Shown one piece after another: positions 8,372 through 17,817 of a stretch of DNA of 64,000 nucleotides. The stretch covers positions 62,001 to 126,000 of the forward strand of contig NZ_JBGJZL010000011.1 of assembly GCF_042610375.1 (NCBI RefSeq). The letters run 5' to 3'. Below the pieces are notes generated by a model. That model ran no database searches. It had not been told where the DNA came from and worked only from the letters and a program-made list of their open reading frames with translations. The translations under genes were made by a program, and so were the position numbers. This DNA comes from CTSoil-075 sp042610375. GTDB taxonomy: Bacteria; Bacillota; Negativicutes; DSM-13327. The first letter of the stretch is position 1. The number at the start of each line of letters is the position of its first letter.

Positions 8372-9433
8372 GTGCAAACCCTGTCGATTAATCTTCCACA
8401 AAAACAATATTCTATTATGATAAAAAAAGATTTATTGCCTACAATTGCAAAGCACATCTCCATGAACCATAGCAACAAAAAAATTGCTGTCGTCACTGAT
8501 GAACATGTTGATGCACTCTACGGAAATATTTTAATGGATAGCCTTTCCCAGCAAGGTTTTCTTGTAACCAAAATCGTCGTTCCTCCTGGGGAAAAAAGCA
8601 AATCTATGACCATGCTAGAGTATTTATATGGTCAATTTCTAGACTTTAAAATATCTCGCTCTGACCTCATTATCGCCTTTGGCGGTGGTGTGGTCGGGGA
8701 CTTAGTTGGTTTTGCTGCTTCAACTTTCCTACGCGGAGTACCTTATATACAAATTCCAACGACATTACTAGCACAAATCGATAGTAGTATCGGCGGAAAA
8801 GTTGCCGTCAATCTACCAAATGGCAAAAATTTGATTGGTACCTTTTATCACCCTGACGCAGTCTATATCGATCCTAAACTTCTCGAAACATTACCAATTA
8901 GAGTTCTGCGTGATGGTATTGCCGAAGTCATCAAATATAGTGGAATTAGCGAAACATCTCTCTTTGAAGACCTCAGTCGTTATCGTGACGAACAAGAATT
9001 ACTTGAAAATATCCACTCAGTAATTGCTACTTGCTGCGAAATTAAACAATCTTTCGTTGAGAAAGATGAAAAAGATACTGGATTACGAATGACACTCAAT
9101 TTTGGTCATACCATTGGTCACGCAATCGAAAATTATTTTAATTACGAAACATATACCCACGGCGAAGCCGTTGCTATCGGCATGGCACGCATCACAACGC
9201 GAAGCGAAGCGTTAGGCATTACCAAACCTGGCACAAGCGAGGCCCTGATTGGGCTCATCGAAAAATACGGCCTGCCCACTACGGCAACGGATTATAATCA
9301 AAAAGCATTATTAGAATCAATGACCTTAGATAAGAAAAATTCCACAAGTGGTCTACATCTTATTTTACTAGCCCACATAGGAAAAAGCCTTATTCAAAAA
9401 GTTAAACCCGATGAAATACATCTTTATTTATAA
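8372..9433 (+). CDS. aroB: 3-dehydroquinate synthase
   Basis: Converts DAHP to 3-dehydroquinate, using NAD and a divalent metal. The 353-residue protein carries the NAD-binding FGGGVVGDLVGF (about 103-114) and QIPTTLLAQIDSSIGGKV (127-144), plus the metal-ligand region NFGHTIGHAIE and HGEAVAIGM. The GTG at 8372 is chosen because AAGGAGG lies eight bases before it; the upstream in-frame ATGs at 8345 and 8354 would place that ribosome site inside the coding region. The gap to aroF is 38 bases and no promoter is visible. Confidence 0.96.
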   Translation: MQTLSINLPQKQYSIMIKKDLLPTIAKHISMNHSNKKIAVVTDEHVDALYGNILMDSLSQQGFLVTKIVVPPGEKSKSMTMLEYLYGQFLDFKISRSDLIIAFGGGVVGDLVGFAASTFLRGVPYIQIPTTLLAQIDSSIGGKVAVNLPNGKNLIGTFYHPDAVYIDPKLLETLPIRVLRDGIAEVIKYSGISETSLFEDLSRYRDEQELLENIHSVIATCCEIKQSFVEKDEKDTGLRMTLNFGHTIGHAIENYFNYETYTHGEAVAIGMARITTRSEALGITKPGTSEALIGLIEKYGLPTTATDYNQKALLESMTLDKKNSTSGLHLILLAHIGKSLIQKVKPDEIHLYL

Positions 9434-9448
9434 TCAGGAGGTTATTTT

Positions 9449-10723
9449 ATGAGTGACATGCATATTGCCCCATCTAGTCTAGCTGGAACCGTTCGTGTCC
9501 CAAGTTCCAAAAGCGTTTGCCATCGTGCTGTTATCTGCGCTGGACTAGCTGAAGGAACGTCAAAAATTACTGGTGTTTTATTATCTGATGATATCATTGC
9601 CACCATGAAGGCCATGGAAGCTTTAGGAGCCGTCATTCATCAAGAAAATGATACTTTGATCATCACAGGAACCAATTGCATACAATCAACGCCTCTAGAA
9701 ATTGCTTGTAATGAATCGGGTTCTACACTCCGCTTTTTGATTCCCCTTGGACTTAATAACCAGACCATGACCTTTACCGGTAAAGGTCAGCTTGTAGAGC
9801 GACCTCTTCATGATTACTTTAATATTTTTGATAAACAGCAGATTGCATACCAAACTACGGATGGACATCTCCCCCTCTCAGTAACGGGCGCATTGAAACC
9901 CGGCGAATTTCGGTTGCGAGGAGATGTAAGTTCCCAGTTTGTTTCTGGTCTGCTGTTTGCTTTACCGCGCTTACCTGGTGATTCATCGATTATCATCACA
10001 ACAGAAATGGAATCAAAAGGTTATATTGATTTGACCCTATCTATGCTCAAACGATTTGGCATTAAAATTATTAACAACAACTACCGCGAATTCATCGTAC
10101 CAGGTAATCAAAAATATCAAAGCACAGACTATTGCGTCGAAGGTGACTATTCACAAGTTGCTTTTTGGCTGGTGGCCGGAACATTGGGCAATCCTGTTCG
10201 CTGTACAGGACTCGACCCCCATTCCCTCCAAGGCGATAAAGTCATTATTGACTTAATTGAGCAAATGGGAGGGAAATTAAAAATAGAAACTGATTCCATT
10301 ACGGCTTCCCCTGCGATCACAAAAAGCATCGTAATTGATGCCTCTCAATGTCCTGATCTTGTTCCAATCCTCACAGTATTAGCAGCCGTTAGCGATGGAA
10401 CAACTCAAATCATCCGCGCTGGCAGACTTCGCATCAAGGAATGTGACCGACTCAAAGCAATTGCACAAGAATTAAACAAATTGGGTGCTGATATTCAAGA
10501 GAATGAAGATTCATTAACCATCAATGGACGCCCTTGTCTGACTGGCGGCGTTGTTCATAGTTGGCACGATCACCGCATTGCTATGGCCCTTGCTATTGCT
10601 TCTGTCGCATGCCAAACACCTGTTACTATCAAACACAGTGAATGTGTAAGTAAATCCTATCCTGACTTCTGGCAAGATTTCCATATGTTGGGAGGAAAAA
10701 ATAATGAGCGCCACGTGGGGTAA
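9449..10723 (+). CDS. aroA: 3-phosphoshikimate 1-carboxyvinyltransferase (EPSP synthase)
   Basis: Transfers enolpyruvyl from PEP to shikimate-3-phosphate. It has 424 residues, the family length. Visible motifs are PSSKSVCHR (about 18-26), NESGSTLRFLIPL, LRGDVSSQFVSGLL, LRIKECDRLKA and HDHRIAMALAIAS. The N-terminal KSVCHR replaces the commoner KSISHR, and GSTLRF replaces GTTLRL, as in clostridial-type enzymes. CAGGAGG precedes the ATG by eight bases. Its 3' end overlaps aroC by 20 bases, indicating translational coupling. Confidence 0.96.
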   Translation: MSDMHIAPSSLAGTVRVPSSKSVCHRAVICAGLAEGTSKITGVLLSDDIIATMKAMEALGAVIHQENDTLIITGTNCIQSTPLEIACNESGSTLRFLIPLGLNNQTMTFTGKGQLVERPLHDYFNIFDKQQIAYQTTDGHLPLSVTGALKPGEFRLRGDVSSQFVSGLLFALPRLPGDSSIIITTEMESKGYIDLTLSMLKRFGIKIINNNYREFIVPGNQKYQSTDYCVEGDYSQVAFWLVAGTLGNPVRCTGLDPHSLQGDKVIIDLIEQMGGKLKIETDSITASPAITKSIVIDASQCPDLVPILTVLAAVSDGTTQIIRAGRLRIKECDRLKAIAQELNKLGADIQENEDSLTINGRPCLTGGVVHSWHDHRIAMALAIASVACQTPVTIKHSECVSKSYPDFWQDFHMLGGKNNERHVG

Positions 10724-11771
10724 TAAAATTCGCTATACGATTTTTGGCGAAAGCCATGGTAAAGGAATTGGCATCACCATCGATGGTTTGCCACCCGGCC
10801 TTGAAATTGACTTAGCAGAAGTAACCCGCGAGATGGAGCGCCGCGCACCTGGAAAAAGTCCACTTGCAACAGCCCGTAATGAAAAAGATCGATTTACCAT
10901 TTGGAGCGGCTTTATTAATGGTAAAACCACTGGTACTCCCTTATGCGCCATAATTGAAAATCAAGATCAAAAATCAGCAGACTACGACTCTTTAGCGCAA
11001 AAATTCCGCCCTGGTCATGCCGATTATTCCGGTTTTATAAAGTATAAGGGTTTTAACGATATTCGAGGCGGTGGCCATTTTTCAGGCAGATTAACGGCCC
11101 CTCTCGTTTTTGCTGGCGCCATTGCTAAACAGTTTCTCTGGCAAAAAAATATCCAGATTGGCGCACACATCCAACGTATTGCCTCAATCTCTGAACCCAA
11201 ATTTAATCCTCTACAAATTGAAGAAGAGGTTTTAAAGGAACTAAGCAGCCGAACTTTCCCCGTGATTGATTCTGCAATAGGTCAACAAATGCAAGAATGT
11301 ATTTTATCAGCAAAATCATCCGGAGATTCTGTGGGCGGTATTATCGAAGGAATAGCGATCAATCTACCCGCTGGTTATGGAGACCCTTTCTTTGATTCTG
11401 TAGAAAGCACATTATCTCATCTGTTATTTTCCATCCCTGCAATTAAAGGCGTAGAATTCGGTGATGGTTTTTCAATGGCTGAGATGCGTGGCAGTATGGC
11501 AAATGATGCGATGTCTAACGAAAATGGAATCATCAAAACCACCACCAATCACAATGGCGGCATCTTGGGTGGAATCACGAATGGTATGCCTCTCATTTTT
11601 CGCGTTGCCGTAAAACCAACTCCATCCATTCACATTGAACAACAGACTGTGAATGCGAAAGGAGAAAATGTTTCTCTCGTGGTTGGCGGTCGTCATGATC
11701 CATGTATTGTCCAAAGGGCTGTCCCCGTTGTCGAAGCTGTTACAGCGATGGCAATTTTAGATATACTGTGA
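10704..11771 (+). CDS. aroC: Chorismate synthase
   Basis: Catalyses the 1,4-elimination of phosphate from EPSP to give chorismate, with reduced FMN. The 355-residue protein shows GESHGKGIGITIDGLPPG near the N terminus, RRAPGKSPLATARNEKD, the GGGHFSGRLTA loop and, near the end, VGGRHDPCIVQRAVPVVEA. Its ribosome site GGGAGG is inside the last codons of aroA. Chorismate made here is the branch point to Phe, Tyr and Trp and also feeds MqnA, encoded at 23.4 kb in this window. Confidence 0.97.
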   Translation: MSATWGNKIRYTIFGESHGKGIGITIDGLPPGLEIDLAEVTREMERRAPGKSPLATARNEKDRFTIWSGFINGKTTGTPLCAIIENQDQKSADYDSLAQKFRPGHADYSGFIKYKGFNDIRGGGHFSGRLTAPLVFAGAIAKQFLWQKNIQIGAHIQRIASISEPKFNPLQIEEEVLKELSSRTFPVIDSAIGQQMQECILSAKSSGDSVGGIIEGIAINLPAGYGDPFFDSVESTLSHLLFSIPAIKGVEFGDGFSMAEMRGSMANDAMSNENGIIKTTTNHNGGILGGITNGMPLIFRVAVKPTPSIHIEQQTVNAKGENVSLVVGGRHDPCIVQRAVPVVEAVTAMAILDIL

Positions 11772-11799
11772 ACAATCTTTATTAGGGAGGTATATTCAT

Positions 11800-12324
11800 T
11801 TGGAGATCAACACTAATAATATTGTTCTCATCGGTATGCCTGGCTGTGGAAAATCATCCATTGGCTTACTTATCGGTCAACTCTTAAATCTTCCTTTTTA
11901 TGACTTAGACAGTTATATCGAAGAAACAGAACAAACAAATATCACCGCTCTTTTTCAACGAGGGGAAGATTATTTTCGACAAATCGAAACCAAGGCCGTT
12001 CGAGACATTTACCATAAAACATCAATCGTCATTTCTACTGGTGGCGGCATTGTGACTCGCGATGAAAATATGACCTTACTGCGCCAAACAGGCACTATAT
12101 TTTATATTGATCGTCCAATAGAAATGATTTTAAACTCTTCTGACTTAACAACGCGCCCACTACTGGCCGACAATAGTCATAAAATATATACTCTTTATAA
12201 TGAGCGAAAACACCTTTATGAAGAATATTGTCATTTTTCGATTGTTAATGACCAATCTCTTGAGATAGCGGCTGAAAAAATTATTAACATAATTAAAAGC
12301 ACAAACCAAAACACCGTCACATAA
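11800..12324 (+). CDS. aroK: Shikimate kinase
   Basis: Phosphorylates shikimate at O3 with ATP. The 174-residue P-loop kinase has Walker A GMPGCGKSS (12-20), the shikimate-binding YDLDSYIEE, FRQIETKAV and STGGGIVTR (about 74-82), and the lid segment TTRPLL. The start is TTG at 11800, nine bases after GGGAGG, with no nearer ATG in frame. It is the last gene of the operon and its stop codon lies inside the terminator hairpin. The operon lacks aroD and aroE. Confidence 0.94.
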   Translation: MEINTNNIVLIGMPGCGKSSIGLLIGQLLNLPFYDLDSYIEETEQTNITALFQRGEDYFRQIETKAVRDIYHKTSIVISTGGGIVTRDENMTLLRQTGTIFYIDRPIEMILNSSDLTTRPLLADNSHKIYTLYNERKHLYEEYCHFSIVNDQSLEIAAEKIINIIKSTNQNTVT

Positions 12325-12338
12325 TGTGACGGTGTTTT
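12308..12338 (+). terminator. Terminator of the aro operon
   Basis: AAAACACCGTCACAT (12308-12322) and ATGTGACGGTGTTTT (12324-12338) form a perfect inverted repeat around one base, with a terminal T-run. The aroK stop codon (12322-12324) sits at its apex. Confidence 0.92.
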
Positions 12339-12356
12339 ATCAATTTTACATCTATT

Positions 12357-12701
12357 TTATCGAGCAATTTTCAATTGATTAATTTCTAGCTCATGTTGGA
12401 TCGAGTCAGCTGAAAGTTTACGCAGCCAATCAGTATGTAATTGTTGAGTGGCAACTACTTTATCAATATCATCTTTGGTTGCCATTCTTTGTAATATAAT
12501 TTTTATATCTTCTTGCTGTTCTTTATAAAGCATATCAACTTTATTTTCAAGACGAATAAAATCCTCTTTAAGTATAGCAACGTCATCTTTTAAAGCAGTT
12601 AAATCTGTACGCATTCCATCAATTGTCGAATTATTATTTGCGGCCATACCAATTAATTGTTCCATCATTTTTTCCATACGATCTAATCGTATATCAGTCA
12701 T
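12357..12701 (-). CDS. Small coiled-coil protein of unknown function
   Basis: A 114-residue protein that I do not assign to a family. It starts MTDIRLDRMEKMMEQLIGMA and is almost entirely alpha-helical, with heptads from about residue 5 to 100 (DLTALKDDVAILKEDFIRLE). It has no membrane segment, cysteine or catalytic motif. Short proteins of this type, with a MEKMMEQLI start and a KDDID tail, are common and unnamed in Negativicutes and resemble phage- or plasmid-borne helical proteins. The ATG at 12701 has AGAGGGA five bases upstream; an in-frame ATG at 12764 lacks a ribosome site. It converges on aroK and shares its terminator. Confidence 0.6.
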   Translation of the reverse strand: MTDIRLDRMEKMMEQLIGMAANNNSTIDGMRTDLTALKDDVAILKEDFIRLENKVDMLYKEQQEDIKIILQRMATKDDIDKVVATQQLHTDWLRKLSADSIQHELEINQLKIAR

Positions 12702-12779
12702 GCCCGTCCCTCTTTTCTGTACATAATAACAGAGGCAACCCCTAGTGGATCTATTATACCCCAATTGATCACCATAAAT

Positions 12780-12822
12780 AAAGAGGTATTATTTAACATT
12801 ACATTAAATAAATACCTCTTTT
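12780..12822. repeat. Inverted-repeat hairpin, possible terminator
   Basis: AAGAGGTATTATTTAA (12781-12796) pairs with 12804-12820, with one extra A on the right arm and a loop CATTACA. T-rich ends on both strands make it a possible bidirectional terminator at the edge of the accessory block. Confidence 0.6.
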
Positions 12823-12831
12823 ATGTAATGA

Positions 12832-12860
12832 AAAACACCGTCACATAAGTGGCGGTGTTT
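12832..12860. terminator. Second copy of the aro-type terminator hairpin
   Basis: AAACACCGTCAC pairs with GTGGCGGTGTTT around ATAA. The left 17 bases (12832-12848) are identical to 12308-12324 of the aroK terminator, 524 bases away in the same orientation. Confidence 0.6.
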
Positions 12861-12878
12861 CCTATTTAAGTCAGATTT

Positions 12879-13127
12879 TGTCGTGGCGCAGTGCCATTTA
12901 TTGCCCAAAAGGCATTTTCCTTTATTCTCCCTGGCTTTGCCAGGTATGCCCGCCACTCCATGGTGAGCGCCTTTTTTAGCAAGCAGAAATTCCTGTATTT
13001 ACGTGGGTTGAGGATAAAAAACGACCTTGCATAAGCTTCGAAAAGCTTTAATGCAAGGTCATTTTTTCTATGTCGGCAGGTTAAGCCATTTTGCCTTTGG
13101 GAGGATAAATGGCAGTGCCCCACGACA
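12879..13127 (+). repeat. MITE-like 249-bp repeat, copy A
   Basis: A direct copy of 19554-19801, about 88 % identical by eye. The ends are imperfect terminal inverted repeats of roughly 36 bp beginning TGTCGTGG. Inside is a hairpin (13023-13060, stem GACCTTGCAT) followed by TTTTTT. It encodes no credible protein. The length, terminal repeats and strong internal fold suggest a non-autonomous mobile element. No target-site duplication is evident. Confidence 0.7.
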
Positions 13128-13337
13128 TAGTATCCTCGACCTTTGTAACTTTCTGATTAGATTTCGGATCACTGCTACACAGTCGTTCTCATTGCTGCCG
13201 CCCAGCAGCCTAGAGATTGCGGCAAATTTTTCCGGCGAATAAGAAATGGCTTTCTCATAGATTACCGGAGTCAGTGTTGCCAGTCCTCTGACAAGATGCT
13301 CCATCGCGTAGGGTGCGGCTACACCAGCGTTGTTCAC
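13128..13337 (-). pseudogene. Fragment of a probable iron-containing alcohol dehydrogenase
   Basis: An open stretch of about 70 codons on the minus strand reads GLATLTPVIYEKAISYSPEK and then FAAISRLLGGSNENDC. This resembles the segment after the metal-binding His motif of Fe-type alcohol dehydrogenases (HGxxxAxLxP ... EKFAxIARxLG), with the expected HG changed to RG. The N-terminal catalytic half is absent, and the C terminus runs into repeat copy A. It starts beside an 11-C homopolymer (13337-13347). Family assignment is from motif memory and is tentative; that it is a broken remnant is more certain. Confidence 0.4.
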
Positions 13338-13424
13338 CCCCCCCCCCGAGGGTACTGCCCCATCTAATCGTCTCCCACACTTTCATTAGCCCTTATCTGT
13401 TGTTCATAAACTTATCTTCTTATT

Positions 13425-14453
13425 TTAGTTAAGAATACATCTCTTTTTCCCAACCGTAAAGCACTTATTGCAACTTACACATCTTGCTTTTTCCTGACCA
13501 TTTTTTAGTCTGGTAATCAAATCAGGTTCGCTTATAAGTGGTCTGCTTATAGAGATCATATCCACACCAGCTTCCAACACTGCCTCCATATCCTCGAAAT
13601 TTCGTATACCGCCAACTACTATTATAGGGATGTCTGTATTCCCTTTGATATTCATTGCGCTTTCAACAAAATAATTGTGATCCGAGTATTTCATATGTAT
13701 GAAATTAGACCCGCTAAATTCAACAGCTTCGACACCCAATCTCTTAAACTCAGGTATCATTTTCTTCAAGTCACTCGTATATTGTTCATTTTCTTCAGCG
13801 GCATTTGAATTCACCTTGACAAAAATCGGATAATCAGCTCCACATTTGTTTTTGATCTCTTGGATTATCTTTTTGACAATTAAAAATCTGCCTTCATAGG
13901 TTTCACCATATTTATCGGTTCTCTTGTTAAATGATGGTGTTAAAAACTCACATAGAAGGTAGTCGTGAGCACAATGAATTTCAACACCATCCATCCCTGA
14001 TAATTTTGCACGATAAGCAGCATCTATGAAATCTTCAATCACAGACTCAATTTCATTCACCCGCATCTCTCGGGCTTGTTTACCTTCCTCAAGTTCAATA
14101 ACTGATGGTCCAACTTTATTATCCTCCGGATAGGCTTTGGCGCCTGCATGATTGAGTTGTGCAATCACTTTAGTACCGTATGGTCGAACTCTTGAAATGA
14201 TTTTACTTGCTCGTTCGATTTGATAATCTTCAGCAAGTTCATTAGAACCGGGTCTTACAATCCCTTTTGGGGATACAAAAAATTGTCCCGCGACGATTAG
14301 TCCAATATCATTACTCGCCAGTTCTTCAAACATATCTAGTTCTTCATCGCTAATCGTACCATCGATGTTCCCTAACATGCTATGTGTCGCTGATCTTACA
14401 ATTCTGTTTTTAATCGTTAGATTTTTAAATTTCATTTCCTCAAATACTTTCAT
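13425..14453 (-). CDS. NADH:flavin oxidoreductase, Old Yellow Enzyme family (1)
   Basis: A 342-residue single-domain flavin-dependent barrel of the OYE/2,4-dienoyl-CoA reductase superfamily. It shows KNRIVRSATHS at the N terminus, HCAHDYLLCEFLTPSFNKRT (substrate/FMN loop), and VGGIRN and SRPLI for phosphate binding. The tail CVSCNKCFTVGKKRC keeps clustered cysteines that in dienoyl-CoA reductases bind a 4Fe-4S cluster, but the FAD/NADH domains of those longer enzymes are absent. The ATG at 14453 follows GGAGGAAG; the longer in-frame start would put that site inside the gene. It is a paralogue of the next gene. Substrates are probably activated alkenes or enoates; the actual one is unknown. 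Confidence 0.88.
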   Translation of the reverse strand: MKVFEEMKFKNLTIKNRIVRSATHSMLGNIDGTISDEELDMFEELASNDIGLIVAGQFFVSPKGIVRPGSNELAEDYQIERASKIISRVRPYGTKVIAQLNHAGAKAYPEDNKVGPSVIELEEGKQAREMRVNEIESVIEDFIDAAYRAKLSGMDGVEIHCAHDYLLCEFLTPSFNKRTDKYGETYEGRFLIVKKIIQEIKNKCGADYPIFVKVNSNAAEENEQYTSDLKKMIPEFKRLGVEAVEFSGSNFIHMKYSDHNYFVESAMNIKGNTDIPIIVVGGIRNFEDMEAVLEAGVDMISISRPLISEPDLITRLKNGQEKARCVSCNKCFTVGKKRCILN

Positions 14454-14640
14454 TTTTCTTCCTCCATTTTTATAAATTATCAATAAGTTTGATTTTTTTA
14501 CATCATAGCTTTCTTGTTAATGAATTATTATTATTAATCACCATCAGCCAAATTACTTATGACATACCAAGTACTGTATATGCCAGAGATAGATCATTTC
14601 TATCGGTAATAAAATATGACATTATTTTGGTAACATGTTT

Positions 14641-15726
14641 TTATTGGCGGTTAAAAATACAGCTCGTTCCGCCAGGATTAAAGCACTTATTGCAAGAAAT
14701 ACATTTTGATGGTGTAAGGTCTCCACCCTGCCAACGGTTAATTAAATTGCTTTCACGTATTAACGGGCGACAAAGACTAACATATTCAATTGAAGTCTCA
14801 TGTAAAAGATCCGTCAATGCTGCAAAATCATGGTTACCACCTACTGAAATCACTGGAACATTAATTTCTTTGGCCACTTCTGCAGCATACTGTTTAAAGT
14901 ATGGTTCTTGGCCAGTTGTTATGGTTCTTGCCACCCCCTCATTAGGCCTCGATGATCGACTACCACCACTAATCTCAATAGCATTTATCCCTAATTCTGC
15001 TAACTTTTGGCATACGTATTTGCATTCTGCAAAAGTCATACCTTGATCCATAAAATCTTCACTATTTATTTTAATTAAGATGGGATATTCCAAACCAACC
15101 TTTGCTCGTATTGCCTCATATGTTTCCAAAACCATTCTTGATCGGCACTCAATGCTACCGCCATATCCATCTGTTCTGCAATTATAATAAGGCGATAAAA
15201 ATTTATTCAATAGATAGCCATGAGCTGCATGCATTTCCACACCATCAAACCCTGCTACTTTGGCTCTAAGCGCTGCATCGGCGAAAGCTGTCTGAAGGAG
15301 GAAAATTTCTGACAACGTCATTTCCTGTGGGGTTGTCTTATATCCCAGATCTTCGATGGCGCTAGGCCCCCACATGACCTTTCCCCCATTTTCATTGGGA
15401 AATGTTTGAGAGCCAAGAGAGGCAATTTGAAGGATAATATTGGCATTATATTGATGAACCATTGCGGTCATCTTTTTATATTCGTTAATAAATGAATCAT
15501 CGTAGATGCCCATCTGACCTGGAGAGGGTTGCTCTAAATCACTAATATAAGTCATACCCGTGATAATGGTCCCAACTCCCCCCTTTGCCAAATTTTCATA
15601 TACCTCAAATAACTCCTTTGTCATGTGTCCGCGTTCATCTGCCACCCCATCAACGGTGGCAGAACGAATCAATCTGTTTTTCAGTTTTATGCCGGCAAAC
15701 TGTGTCTGGTCAAATAAATTTTTCAT
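14641..15726 (-). CDS. NADH:flavin oxidoreductase, Old Yellow Enzyme family (2)
   Basis: A 361-residue paralogue of the adjacent gene with the same order of motifs: KNRLIRSATVDGV, MHAAHGYLLNKFLSPYYNCR, SVGGNH and CRPLI, and the same cysteine tail CISCNKCFNPGGTSC. The ATG at 15726 has GGGAGTG upstream. It is transcribed ahead of copy 1 with a 187-base gap, so it may form a unit with it. Both lie inside the block bounded by the two 249-bp repeats. The two proteins are clearly diverged, so the duplication is not recent. Confidence 0.88.
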   Translation of the reverse strand: MKNLFDQTQFAGIKLKNRLIRSATVDGVADERGHMTKELFEVYENLAKGGVGTIITGMTYISDLEQPSPGQMGIYDDSFINEYKKMTAMVHQYNANIILQIASLGSQTFPNENGGKVMWGPSAIEDLGYKTTPQEMTLSEIFLLQTAFADAALRAKVAGFDGVEMHAAHGYLLNKFLSPYYNCRTDGYGGSIECRSRMVLETYEAIRAKVGLEYPILIKINSEDFMDQGMTFAECKYVCQKLAELGINAIEISGGSRSSRPNEGVARTITTGQEPYFKQYAAEVAKEINVPVISVGGNHDFAALTDLLHETSIEYVSLCRPLIRESNLINRWQGGDLTPSKCISCNKCFNPGGTSCIFNRQ

Positions 15727-16049
15727 TAAATTTCACTCCCATTTGTTTATACGGACATTCCCCACAAATCCCTCAGTCTCACTTCCATGAGAACTAGAAT
15801 AAAAGCCAATATCGCACTAATCACACCTTACCCAAGGACTAATCATACAGTCATTAAACCGCATGATTACTAAGTTCTTCATTACATTCTACTCATAACC
15901 TCATTTTCATATTTTATATTGAGATCACTCTATCAATATTAAGCACTTCTAAACAAGTGACTACTAATGTCGACTATTTGGACTTTGTAGCTCTACTGTT
16001 CTTTATGGTTAAGCCATCAATCTCTTTTTAAACATAAATATCTCTTTTC
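15727..16049. other. Intergenic stretch without a recognised feature
   Basis: About 320 AT-rich bases between the chemoreceptor stop and the start of OYE copy 2. It must hold the OYE promoter on the minus strand, but I see no convincing -35/-10 pair, hairpin terminator or short gene. Confidence 0.5.
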
Positions 16050-17711
16050 TTACATTACCCGAAACTGACCGGCAGCTGTGATCATTTCATCGGCTATGAC
16101 ACTAAGGGCACTAGAAGTATCCGTTAGATGGTATGAAGATTCTGTTTGATCCTGCAATAAGGCCGCAATTTCTTCGGATGCCGCCGATATTTGGGATGCT
16201 GCTTCGGCCAGTAATTGAAATCTGCCGGCGACTGATTGCTGGGCTTGGGTAGAACTGTCGACAGATTGTAATGTTTCGGTAATGATGGGAGCGATAGTCT
16301 GGATCTCATGGAATATTTGCCCGAATGACTGGACGACATCGCTAACCATGTGAAACTGCTGATTTGTTTGTTCCCCTACTTGTTGTTGCGTTGCCAGGAC
16401 ATCACGAGTTTCTACTCCAATCTGTTCCATGACAATTTGTATTTTACGGGATGAATCCAAAGACCCTTCAGCAAGTTTACGGATTTCATCAGCCACCACA
16501 CTGAACCCTCGTCCATGTTCACCAGCCCGGGCGGCTTCAATCGAAGCGTTTAATGCCAGTAAGTTGGTTTGGTTAGCAATGGATTTAATTATGTCAGCGA
16601 AGGTGTTAATATCTTGAATACGGGAAAATAGTTGGGAGTTTTTATCGCTTGCCAACAGAAAGTTGTTCTGAATCTGTTTTAGATATTGGGATACTTGCTG
16701 GAGATTCTCCGAACCTGCTGTGGCTAATCCTCCTACACGGCCTGTACCCTCTGATAGTAAACCCATTTGCTGATTAATATGGCTCATATTGCTATCCAAA
16801 TGGTTCATCAAATCCACAGCATTACTGACGCTGTCCGCCTGTTCTTGTGCCTGATTGGCCACGTCCTGCGTCGCCACAGACAACTGATGATTGGAATCGC
16901 GAATCTTTTGACTTGCTGCTACGACGGATGCTGATGACTTTTTGACTTCCCCTGCCTCTTGTTGAACACTAATCAGCATATTTTGTAGCCGAGCATTACT
17001 CTTGTTCGAGGTTGAAGCTAGCATTCCCAATTCATCCCGGCTGGTTACTGGAACGCGAACGGTCATATCGCCGGCTGCGATCTGATTCAACCCATCAATA
17101 ACTGTCAATATCGGACGGGTAATCCTGCGAGAAAAAGTGAAGGCTAACATAATGCTCAGGATCAGGATTAGGGCAGAAACAGCCAAAGTCAATACAACTG
17201 TGGAATGAATCGCAGCATACATATTTTGTAGGGATATGGCAATTACAGTAAGGCCAACAATTTTATCGCCGTTATGTATTGGCATGGATATATTAAAGAC
17301 TGGGCTACCATAACTTTCTAAGATCTCTGGTGTGTCCATAATAACGGCCTTCGGCTTACCTTCGCTGAAAGCTTGTCGCCCCTCTTCTGTCGGAATGATT
17401 TTATCGATAAATTCATAACTACTTGCCGCAATTAGACGAAAAGATGGGTCCATAACACCGGCATAAATTAAGGTGCCATGACTTTCTATTTTTATTTCAT
17501 CTACATAAGATTGTAATCTTTTCACATCGTTCATGCCGATCCGTTCTACGCCTGAAGCAACCAAATAAGCACTGGCAACTCCATCTTCGCGCATTTGATT
17601 GCTAACTGCTTTTTCAATACTGTAATAGGCCACTGCAAATAGTGAAGCGACGGTTAGAAAAATGATGGCAGTTACGGTGATCGTAATTTTGTTTGATAAT
17701 GAGTTTAGCAT
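16050..17711 (-). CDS. Methyl-accepting chemotaxis protein
   Basis: A 553-residue transmembrane chemoreceptor. TM1 is at about residues 9-30, followed by an extracytoplasmic single-Cache-like sensor domain (about 35-165), TM2 (about 170-192), a HAMP domain (RRITRPILTVIDGLNQIAAG onward) and a long cytoplasmic signalling coiled coil. The CheA/CheW tip is NQTNLLALNASIEAARAGEH, followed by GRGFSVVADEIRKLA. It relays an outside signal to CheA and hence to the flagellar motor. No che gene is adjacent; motAB is at 48.7 kb. Its ligand is unknown. A 54-bp palindrome lies about 105 bases upstream of its start. Confidence 0.93.
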   Translation of the reverse strand: MLNSLSNKITITVTAIIFLTVASLFAVAYYSIEKAVSNQMREDGVASAYLVASGVERIGMNDVKRLQSYVDEIKIESHGTLIYAGVMDPSFRLIAASSYEFIDKIIPTEEGRQAFSEGKPKAVIMDTPEILESYGSPVFNISMPIHNGDKIVGLTVIAISLQNMYAAIHSTVVLTLAVSALILILSIMLAFTFSRRITRPILTVIDGLNQIAAGDMTVRVPVTSRDELGMLASTSNKSNARLQNMLISVQQEAGEVKKSSASVVAASQKIRDSNHQLSVATQDVANQAQEQADSVSNAVDLMNHLDSNMSHINQQMGLLSEGTGRVGGLATAGSENLQQVSQYLKQIQNNFLLASDKNSQLFSRIQDINTFADIIKSIANQTNLLALNASIEAARAGEHGRGFSVVADEIRKLAEGSLDSSRKIQIVMEQIGVETRDVLATQQQVGEQTNQQFHMVSDVVQSFGQIFHEIQTIAPIITETLQSVDSSTQAQQSVAGRFQLLAEAASQISAASEEIAALLQDQTESSYHLTDTSSALSVIADEMITAAGQFRVM

Positions 17712-17817
17712 ATAATGATCACTCCTTGATTTTTATATTGGTTCTGAACTATCCATCATACTAGGCACAACAAGACAGTTCCCCGCTCCCATGATATAAG
17801 TTCTTTTATCCTCAGAA

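Noticed and set aside
13027..13242. Open frames across repeat copies A and B (for example 13027-13242, 19695-20216)
   Set aside because: They run through hairpins of a non-coding repeat or antisense to guaA and show no protein similarity.
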